Of a DNA stretch of 12,956 bases, positions 9,101 through 12,956 are shown piece by piece. Numbering within the stretch: position 1 is the first letter of the stretch; each line of letters begins with the position of its first letter. Location: contig DGIK01000022.1 of NCBI GenBank assembly GCA_002393195.1, forward strand, positions 1 through 12,956, given 5' to 3'. Made by a program: the position numbers and the translations under genes. The DNA is from Bacteroidales bacterium UBA3824 (GTDB lineage: Bacteria; Bacteroidota; Bacteroidia; Bacteroidales; UBA3824). The notes beneath the pieces are model-generated. The model was not told the DNA's origin. It was given only the letters and a program-made list of their open reading frames with translations, and did not search any database.

Positions 9101-12100
9101 GGTATAATCAACATTTGGTGTCAACGTCTTGTCGCCGTCCTTTATAATAATGCGTCCGCTGTGTTCGTTGACGTAAAGATTTTTGCCGGTGTAAGCGTAA
9201 GAATACGGCTCGATGGATGATGTAGGCTCGCAGAGCGCAATGTCCCTGCCCCACTGTGCGTAGAGCGTCATGTCGGAGCCAACATTGATTTCGGTCTCAT
9301 CCTTGTAAGTAGTGCCAGTGCCGTCGGCGGCGGTGTTCCACGATACAAAATCGTAGGTGTCGCTCGTGAAGGGGTTTGCCATCAATTTTATCTTGCCAGA
9401 CACTGGCCTTACGATTACCTGATAATCAAGTTTGCTGTCAATATTGTCATTGAAGGTAATTATAAAAATATTGTTGGGTGTGAAATAGCCGTTGCCATCC
9501 TTGCATGTATTGGCGGCAATCTTGCCATCCTCGTACTTGCAGACAGAGCCATCAGCACCTACGCCGACAAGTGCATTGCTACCTGCAAATACGTCATTGG
9601 CAGTGGCAACCGAAGACCAATCGGTATCTTCCTTGGCGCGGATAGTGGTGAGCGATGTACACCCCGCAAACATCTTAGTGATGTCGGTTGCACTGCTCAT
9701 ATCAAAATTGCCAACGTTGAGCTCTTTGAGAGATGCGCAACCATTGAACATCTGTGTGAAATTAGTCACGTTGCCAGTCTCAAAATTGGAAACGTCTATC
9801 TTAGTGAGATTTTTGCAACCTTCAAACATACCACTAAACTCGGTTGCCTTGTCGGTCGTAAAGCCCGAAACATTGAGCGATGTCAGGGATTCGCAATCCC
9901 AAAACATAAAAGAAAAAACGCTGGCGGAGCTTGTGTTGAACTTAGAAACATCAAGCGAGGCAAGTTTGGGACAACCAGCGAACATACTTCTAAAATCAAC
10001 CGCACTGCCGGTCTCGAAGCCTGCGACATTCAATGCTGTAAGCGACGAACACCCACCGAACATACCTGAAAAATCCAAAACTTTTGCTGTATTGAATTTG
10101 GAAACGTCAACGGTTTTGAGAGCGTCGCAGCCGTTGAACATACGCTCCATATTGGTAACATTCTCGGTATTGAAACCGCTTACGGCAGCCTCGGTGAGCG
10201 AAGTACAGTCGGAGAACATATTTTCCATCGTGGTAACATTCTTGGTGTCGAAATTGTCAGTGGCAAGTTTCGTCACCTTGACACAACCGCTGAACATATA
10301 CGACATATCAGTACAAGACTCCGTGTAGAATCCCGAAACGTCAATTTTTGCTACCTTAGAACAATTGAAGAACATATAGCCCATATCCGTAACCAAGTCT
10401 GTATTAAACTTGCTTACGTCTATCAAAGTGAGCGCGGAACAGTTGTAGAACGCTCCCCGCATCGATGTTACTGCGCTGGTATTGAGGTTTTTAATGTTTT
10501 TGATTTGCACCAATGTCTGTGCCGATTCGTCGTCGTCGTCATTAGAATTATCAAACCAATAAGCAATCGACTTGGGGCTTGCCTCGGCAAATGAAGCGTC
10601 GAAATTGACAATCTTCACCTTGTCGCACACTGTGGAGTTCCACGCGGGAGCATTGTCCTTGGGCGAATTTAATACGTCGTCGCCAGTCCAAACAGCCGTT
10701 ACGGGATAGCCGTTGAAATCTTCGCCGACCACGGGGGCATCTTCCGCCATCAAGAATGTCAATGTGGCGTTGTCAACCGTCCACACCGCGTATGCCTTCT
10801 GCGCCGAAATAGTGTAGATGACTGTGGCTGTGCCAGTGTAATTGCCCTTGCCGGTGAATGTTACGGTATAATCGCCAACTTTGGAATTGCCATCGAGACC
10901 GCTTATTTCATAATCGACGCCCTCCACGAGCTTGATGTCGCCATTGCGGAGCACGTATGTGGGAGCCTGAGCCTCGCCTGTGAACGCCAACACCTGACGC
11001 TGAGGAGTGATAGTTGCCACGCTGATATTGGCGGGCTTTATGGTAAATGTCTTGGTGATAGTGCCGGCGTAATTCTTGACGCCACGTACAATCGCCTTGG
11101 CTGTGCCGGCATTGATATTGTCGGCATATTCCACCTTATAATCAGCATCGAGAGAGAGAGCATTGAGATTGTCTTCTACACTAACAGAAGGCGTGCACTC
11201 CTTGCCATTGTAAGTATAGGAAAGCGGATTTACAGTGATGTCGCAAAGGCTGATGTCGTTGCCCCACTGCGAATAGAGAATCATATTGCCGGCAATGTCG
11301 ATAGTCTCCTCGTCGTTGTAAGATATGCCGGAGCCGTCCTTCTCCGTATTCCAAGAGCCAAACACCTTTATATTATTAGGATCACGGAAAGAATTTGGCA
11401 CAAGCTGTACGGTCTTCTGGGTTTTGTCGGGGATTATCTGATATGCGAGATTGTCAGACGTGTAGCCCACGAATGTAATCATATAGCCGGCAATCGAAGT
11501 GAAATAACCCTTGCCGTTGGCGCAGGAGTAAGGCATATCCTCACCTGCCACATACTTGCAACTCGTGCCGTCCTTGCTGACAGCCAAGAGCTTGTTGCAG
11601 CCTGCAAACATATTGTTGGTATTGCCGATGCCGCGCCAATCAGTATTTTCGGCGGCGCGGATGGTGGCAAGCGAACCACACGACGCAAACATATTGGCGG
11701 CATTGGTCACATTATCCACCGTAAAATTAGTCAAATCCAATTCGCTGATGGAGGAGCATCCATAAAACATAAAAGCGAATGTGGTTGCGCTCTTGGTATC
11801 GAAACCGCTCACATCCACATCCGCAAGGTTTTTGCAACCATAAAACAGGCTGCTGAAATCTGTAACATTCTTGGTATCGAAGCCCGAAATATCGAGCGAG
11901 GCAAGTGCAGAACAATAAGCAAACATATTGCTCATTTTGGTAAGGCTGCCGGTATTGAATCCTGAGAGGTCGAGCTGTTTGAGCTTGGTGCAGCCCATAA
12001 ACATATAGCTCATATCTGCAACCTTGGAGGTATTGAACTTGCCAAGATCAATGTCGGTCAATTCAGCACAACGGAAAAACGCACCGTACATACTCGTTAC

Positions 12101-12535
12101 CTCGCTGGTATTGAGGTATTCAATGCCCTTGATAGTGGTGAGCGTCGATGCCGGGGTGGTGCCGTTTTCGCTATTGTCAAACCAATATGCGATAGACTTT
12201 GGGCGCGCACCGGCAAAAGACGGGTCAAACTCTATAGTCTGAACCTTTTTCCTCACCGTTGTCCACGCGGGGTTGTCGGCTGCCGGAGAATTGAGCACGT
12301 CGTCGCCGCTCCACAACTTGGTAATCTGGTAGCCGCTGCGCGACTTGCCGACCTCATACTCATTGTCGGTGTAGAGGAACGTGAGGGTGCCATTGCCCTC
12401 CGTCCACAATGCGTAGGCGTTCTTGCCCTGCGCATATAGTGCCGACGGCAAAAGCAGCATTGCCGACAGCAGCATCAATGCACGGAAAACCTTGTGTTTC
12501 ATGGCAAGAATACTCGTCAATGTTGTTGATTTCAT
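2936..12535 (-). CDS. Giant T9SS-sorted modular surface protein (BspA-like LRR, InlB and MBG-like repeats)
   Basis: 3199 residues, roughly 340 kDa. Order: signal peptide (hydrophobic 18-35, cleavage probably ALYA|Q at 35/36); module 1 (about 40-577); module 2 (581-1257); module 3 N-cap, LRR and InlB repeat (1261-1561); 15 MBG-like Ig repeats (1562-2744); an Ig-like unit (2745-2826); a YDG-like domain with KTYDG (2827-about 2907); an unassigned region with an Ig/PKD-looking SYQWF strand near 3055; and a type A Por secretion domain (3122-3199, VYPNP start, LPAGQY near the end). Known: BspA of Tannerella is a surface LRR adhesin, and Por domains direct export by type IX secretion. Inference: an extracellular adhesin or fibre; no catalytic motif is seen. 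The ATG at 12535 gives an 11-residue extension before a second in-frame ATG at 12502 (MKHKVFRAL), which would start a more typical signal peptide; either is possible. The gene is intact despite its heavy repeats and converges on the terminator. Confidence 0.93.
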   Translation of the reverse strand: MKSTTLTSILAMKHKVFRALMLLSAMLLLPSALYAQGKNAYALWTEGNGTLTFLYTDNEYEVGKSRSGYQITKLWSGDDVLNSPAADNPAWTTVRKKVQTIEFDPSFAGARPKSIAYWFDNSENGTTPASTLTTIKGIEYLNTSEVTSMYGAFFRCAELTDIDLGKFNTSKVADMSYMFMGCTKLKQLDLSGFNTGSLTKMSNMFAYCSALASLDISGFDTKNVTDFSSLFYGCKNLADVDVSGFDTKSATTFAFMFYGCSSISELDLTNFTVDNVTNAANMFASCGSLATIRAAENTDWRGIGNTNNMFAGCNKLLAVSKDGTSCKYVAGEDMPYSCANGKGYFTSIAGYMITFVGYTSDNLAYQIIPDKTQKTVQLVPNSFRDPNNIKVFGSWNTEKDGSGISYNDEETIDIAGNMILYSQWGNDISLCDITVNPLSYTYNGKECTPSVSVEDNLNALSLDADYKVEYADNINAGTAKAIVRGVKNYAGTITKTFTIKPANISVATITPQRQVLAFTGEAQAPTYVLRNGDIKLVEGVDYEISGLDGNSKVGDYTVTFTGKGNYTGTATVIYTISAQKAYAVWTVDNATLTFLMAEDAPVVGEDFNGYPVTAVWTGDDVLNSPKDNAPAWNSTVCDKVKIVNFDASFAEASPKSIAYWFDNSNDDDDESAQTLVQIKNIKNLNTSAVTSMRGAFYNCSALTLIDVSKFNTDLVTDMGYMFFNCSKVAKIDVSGFYTESCTDMSYMFSGCVKVTKLATDNFDTKNVTTMENMFSDCTSLTEAAVSGFNTENVTNMERMFNGCDALKTVDVSKFNTAKVLDFSGMFGGCSSLTALNVAGFETGSAVDFRSMFAGCPKLASLDVSKFNTSSASVFSFMFWDCESLTSLNVSGFTTDKATEFSGMFEGCKNLTKIDVSNFETGNVTNFTQMFNGCASLKELNVGNFDMSSATDITKMFAGCTSLTTIRAKEDTDWSSVATANDVFAGSNALVGVGADGSVCKYEDGKIAANTCKDGNGYFTPNNIFIITFNDNIDSKLDYQVIVRPVSGKIKLMANPFTSDTYDFVSWNTAADGTGTTYKDETEINVGSDMTLYAQWGRDIALCEPTSSIEPYSYAYTGKNLYVNEHSGRIIIKDGDKTLTPNVDYTIKYPTDNINVGTYNVEIFGKGIYAGVFTVKYEIAPYDLTDVNIEPENAIFVYNGEAQCPDFVLTDGNGNKLAKDVDYKLLTDVSANIDGEEYMVELEGIGNYTGINYAFYSIKSAYAVWTESNSTLTFVLDENIYKAGVSYVDGHKATKVWSGDAIAKSPVDGKPAWGEILGDLVTVNFKENFANVSPTSTAYWFAGADKLTSIINPDKLNTSEATSMASMFEGCKTLSAIDLSNFNTGNVTDMSKMFYGCASLEEINVKSFNTAKVTKMDGMFGNCTALHTILANATDNWAKTNPSMSGMFAGDKALVGIGTDNTFCKYADGEDYPNVCRDGKGYFTADNIYIITFNDNNSGTLAYQSVSSVSATPAKLNANSFNYAGHYFVNWNTEPDGTGTAYEDEESVRINENTTLYAMWKKDIAACSYTFNPESSTFTGEEITPALVLTDGDYTLKENVDYILEGYSNNVHAGNAAAAVRGRGEYAGKATFGFYIAPRNLKEVAVAVKSASTSLEYNKEAQAPEYTLVYGTIQLVAGTDYTMSSIENNIDVDQYTVTFTGKGDYTGETTSNYEITPRDITIATVDEIADQVFSGSAIEPAIAVKDGSDALSADKDFTVIFTNNINAGTANVKVIGIGNYKNAIETATFKIAPLDLSKVTVEPQNAELPYNRGPQNPEFALSVNGITLTANTDYTISGDLAKTDVADGYTVKFTAVEPGNYTGETTAKYAITKLSLENYAEIVFDGGKTNFKVTGELIKPVVNIVDKYGNTLVENTDYTLDNPGNTKIGSYNITASGIGNYTGTINANYRIVDKSLEDATVEFTDGPFTYDGTEKKPSVKVLNGDNELVAGTDFTIEYNNNVNASDKAEVILNGLGKYEYSSKTAYFTIAPRSMDNVVAVRADDNDIVYNGEAQVAKFALRDGDITLTDDDYTTGDYSKNIEAGIYVIDFTGKGNYTGVVTGNYEIRGCNIEDATVTTDELEKVYTGKAQTINLTVKIGDKLLEFGKDYNVSYEDAVKVGVAKATVEGTGNYAGQSKNTVQFKIVPMPMENVTFEPKNGKWSVGYTGEPIFPAVIAKDKYGNTLEEGKDYTVSGYDNNIEVGDGYTVVFTGKGNYMDAISTTYKITERSIDDAEIIFIGGVDEFTYTGAEIKPVEKIIDLGKDLVEGVDYILSYNSNKEPGTAVITVTGRGKYQGGQKIANFTIKKIEMSDVYITATPSSFEYNKTAQAPTFTLKDKNDYTLVSGTDFTMTGTEGNVNVGEYTVTFTAVEDGHYNGETTAKYMITPVDVDVDNVTIKYSTTDFTYNGQPQQPTVTVNYGDDVLIADADYEVEFSDNVNAGNVSVTITGKGNYAGFSLKGDDYVIKPCLLSADMVTADKTSFVYGTTAFAPKYTLTDANGNELVADTDYTITGNEGNSNAGTYTVTFTGKGNYDGTATTTYTIEPYDISRETVVVEFKDGISEFEYTGEEIIPVFDLKINGYALQRDVNYTVSGATSKTNAGRYEIIAQGIGNFTGTKSINYRILPRNISGTATIEFFDGVKYIESGSEIKPAVYVSDGTNNLEETDYIVAYTNNITPGTGVAEVTGIGNYEGFKMSKEFTILPKKPVITFNVKDGDELEYGVAKIGEGIKATVDETYNGNITYNFADGELLRPNKQGEQYTIIATYNPDNFTTASEAQVSISVKGRELEVVGVEVETTKTYDGNKTALVTKQPTEIKNVVDGDDVSIVATAEYATQKPGKQKITISYELSGNDAYKYVANNTIIDGEILKEDIKATAEWEMKRQKAINYLEATEQKDYEHFCGGDKISVVFKESKGMPLTYRVHFNREEQIGDDEPVEDIISDYPDDNQPIDIVLPENLKYGKYTVSVTLENSDAETQSEAFSQVFYLDGAVSGENTVIKTKWDDVVYVPNPENEFVSYQWFREDYQNNLRPLTGVTGQYYQETDGLLSVVYAVKVGRADGGVVFSCPFVPTVSVKKSAKVASVKVYPNPTVANQDFTVEIADAENIDGNATIVIYNANGVMVKRIDNASAINHIALPAGQYTGVAVADGKKLTFRVIVQ
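4304..7852 (-). repeat. Array of 15 MBG-like Ig repeats
   Basis: Residues 1562-2744, fifteen units of about 79 residues. Each has a YTGKAxxP-like motif near its start, a central DYTV strand, a G.GNYTG turn, and ends in Y.I.P or F.I.P. Two main types alternate. Type A has NN(I/V)NAGTA before the turn. Type B has VG.YTVTFTGKGNYTG. Two units (5 and 14, ending SGIGNYTGT..ANYRI and QGIGNFTGT..INYRI) form a third type C. The order is A B A B C A B A B A B A B C A. This repeat is common in secreted Gram-positive and Bacteroidetes proteins and is taken as a stalk-forming Ig-like fold. The exact profile name is uncertain from sequence alone. Confidence 0.8.
7853..8755 (-). repeat. Composite module 3 of the giant protein: N-cap, 4 LRRs, C-cap, InlB repeat
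   Basis: Residues 1261-1561. The N-cap (YAVWTESNSTLTF, VWSGDAIAKSP, STAYWF) is followed by only four LRRs (1355-1484), a C-cap (CKYADGEDYP.VC.DGKGYFT) and an InlB repeat (1488-1559, ending LYAMW). Here the MBG-like repeats that follow are not a pair but the long array at 4304-7852. Module 3 thus has the fewest LRRs and the most Ig-like repeats. Confidence 0.85.
8765..10795 (-). repeat. Composite module 2 of the giant protein: N-cap, 12 LRRs, C-cap, InlB repeat, two MBG-like repeats
   Basis: Residues 581-1257, the same order as module 1. The N-cap starts YAVWTVDNATLTF and repeats VWTGDDVLNSP and SIAYWFDNS, followed by an acidic DDDDE insert. The LRR block (684-1020) holds twelve 26-residue repeats, the largest block in the protein; the last has MF.GC changed to VFAGS. 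The C-cap CKYEDGK...CKDGNGYFT is followed by the InlB repeat (1024-1096, ending LYAQWG) and two MBG-like repeats. The first of the two is longer than usual and lacks the common YTGKAxxP motif. Confidence 0.85.
10805..12418 (-). repeat. Composite module 1 of the giant protein: N-cap, 7 LRRs, C-cap, InlB repeat, two MBG-like repeats
   Basis: Residues about 40-577. The N-cap begins YALWTEGNGTLTF and contains LWSGDDVLNSP and SIAYWFDNS. The LRR block (141-345) has seven MF.xC-type repeats at an exact 26-residue spacing: the Phe of FNT/FDT falls at 167, 193, 219, 245 and 271. The C-cap reads CKY...C.NGKGYFT (326-346). An InlB/Listeria-Bacteroides repeat (350-425) ends in LYSQWG, followed by an A-type (427-501) and a B-type (502-578) MBG-like repeat. 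Confidence 0.85.
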
Positions 12536-12583
12536 TTTTTTATATGTTTACATTAATTAATATTCTCAAAAATTTTAATGTCG

Positions 12584-12617
12584 TAAAATTACATATTGTT
12601 TTGATATGATATGCAAA
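12584..12617 (-). promoter_or_regulatory. Weak candidate promoter of the giant gene
   Basis: On the minus strand, TTTG (12614-12617) is followed after 22 bases by TAATTTTA (12584-12591), one mismatch from TAnnTTTG. The spacer is slightly longer than the usual 19-21. It would give a leader of about 40 bases ahead of the ATG at 12535. The whole 12536-12656 gap is AT-rich and shows no better match. No Shine-Dalgarno sequence is present. Confidence 0.3.
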
Positions 12618-12650
12618 AATCGGGCAATTTTTTTTTAACTTTTTTTTGCA
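12612..12650. repeat. Inverted repeat downstream of the partial BspA-like gene
   Basis: TGCAAAAA (12612-12619) and TTTTTGCA (12643-12650) are complementary, with a 23-base AT-rich loop containing a long T-run. It lies just after the stop of the upstream gene at 12657 and could be a weak 3'-end structure. It lacks the GC-rich stem of a canonical terminator, and its left arm overlaps the candidate promoter of the giant gene. Confidence 0.25.
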
Positions 12651-12656
12651 TCACCG

Positions 12657-12956
12657 TCAATACGTCAATTTTGCAAGCATATCGCAACCCGAAAACATAT
12701 CCTCGCGGTCGCACCTGCGCACCGTGTAGAAATGCCGCGTGTCCACAAAAATCAAATTGGTGCAGTCGGCAAACATATTGTTCATATCGGTAACATTGTG
12801 AGTGTCAAACTTCTTGACATCAAGCACCGACAGACCCGCACAGCACGCAAACATCCAGCTCATATCCTCCACCAAACCAGTCCTAAACTGCGACACATCA
12901 AGCTCCGTGAGCGAATAGCAAAACGAAAACATATTGCTCATATCGGTAACATTGCC
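12657..12956 (-). CDS. BspA-like (DUF285) LRR protein, C-terminal part only (runs off right edge)
   Basis: The frame is open to the right edge (GNVTDMSNMF at 12956-12927), so the ATG at 12941 is an internal Met and the true start lies outside the window. The 99 visible residues are 26-residue DUF285 repeats (MFSFC, MFACC, MFADC, MFSGC), the same kind as in the neighbouring giant protein, with Phe of FRT/FDT/FYT at the same spacing. The last repeat is degenerate (YTVRRCDRED) and the protein stops two residues short of completing it (LAKLTY, TGA at 12657-12659). No cap, InlB repeat, MBG repeat or sorting domain follows, and no downstream frame resumes one. It is probably a surface-protein paralogue that has lost its C-terminus, or a short LRR protein. 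It lies 121 bases upstream of the giant gene on the same strand. Confidence 0.75.
   Translation of the reverse strand, partial: GNVTDMSNMFSFCYSLTELDVSQFRTGLVEDMSWMFACCAGLSVLDVKKFDTHNVTDMNNMFADCTNLIFVDTRHFYTVRRCDREDMFSGCDMLAKLTY

Noticed and set aside
2936..12535. CRISPR array or satellite DNA suggested by the many periodic short repeats
   Set aside because: The 78-base and about 237-base periods are protein repeats in one open frame with divergent copies. There are no identical direct repeats with unique spacers.
2936..12535. Mobile element, defence or toxin system hidden within the large coding region
   Set aside because: No catalytic motifs, inverted terminal repeats, integrase or transposase signatures, or toxin-immunity pair were found. 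All segments are structural surface repeats plus the sorting domain.
12536..12656. Small RNA or riboswitch ahead of the giant gene
   Set aside because: Only AT-rich runs and one weak inverted repeat are present. No structured, GC-containing element or recognisable aptamer is seen.

Overview
The window looks like Bacteroidales chromosome, probably from a gut or oral member. The signs are a promoter of the Bacteroidetes type (TTTG, 20-base spacer, TAnnTTTG), A-rich translation starts without a Shine-Dalgarno sequence, an AAA-ATPase/PD-(D/E)XK protein of a family that is highly expanded in this order, and a giant exported protein ending in a type IX secretion (Por) sorting domain. Genus cannot be decided from the sequence.

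Layout. Positions 1-965 (minus) hold a broken ATPase/nuclease-fold gene. It has a +1 frameshift near its start and lacks about 200 residues in the middle, yet its promoter is intact. A short divergent promoter region (966-1054) leads into a two-gene plus-strand operon: a Rossmann/DUF2520 protein (1055-1819) and a UbiA-family prenyltransferase (1832-2809). A strong bidirectional hairpin terminator (2860-2899) separates this operon from the convergent giant gene.

Most of the window (2936-12535, minus) is one 3199-codon gene for an exported, T9SS-sorted surface protein. Its N-terminal half is a composite module present three times: an N-cap, BspA/DUF285 26-residue leucine-rich repeats (7, 12 and 4 copies), a Cys-containing C-cap, and an InlB/Listeria-Bacteroides repeat. 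Modules 1 and 2 are each followed by a pair of MBG-like Ig repeats. Module 3 is followed by an array of 15 such repeats, which follow an alternating A/B order with two odd 'C' units. A YDG-like domain, an unassigned region and the sorting domain close the protein. Upstream on the same strand, the end of a second BspA-like gene enters from the right edge. It stops inside a 26-residue repeat and has no sorting domain.

The giant protein is best read as a surface adhesin or matrix-like fibre. No defence system, mobile element, CRISPR array, RNA gene or clearly new enzymatic system is visible. The most interesting content is the repeat architecture of the giant protein, its truncated tandem neighbour and the decayed ATPase.
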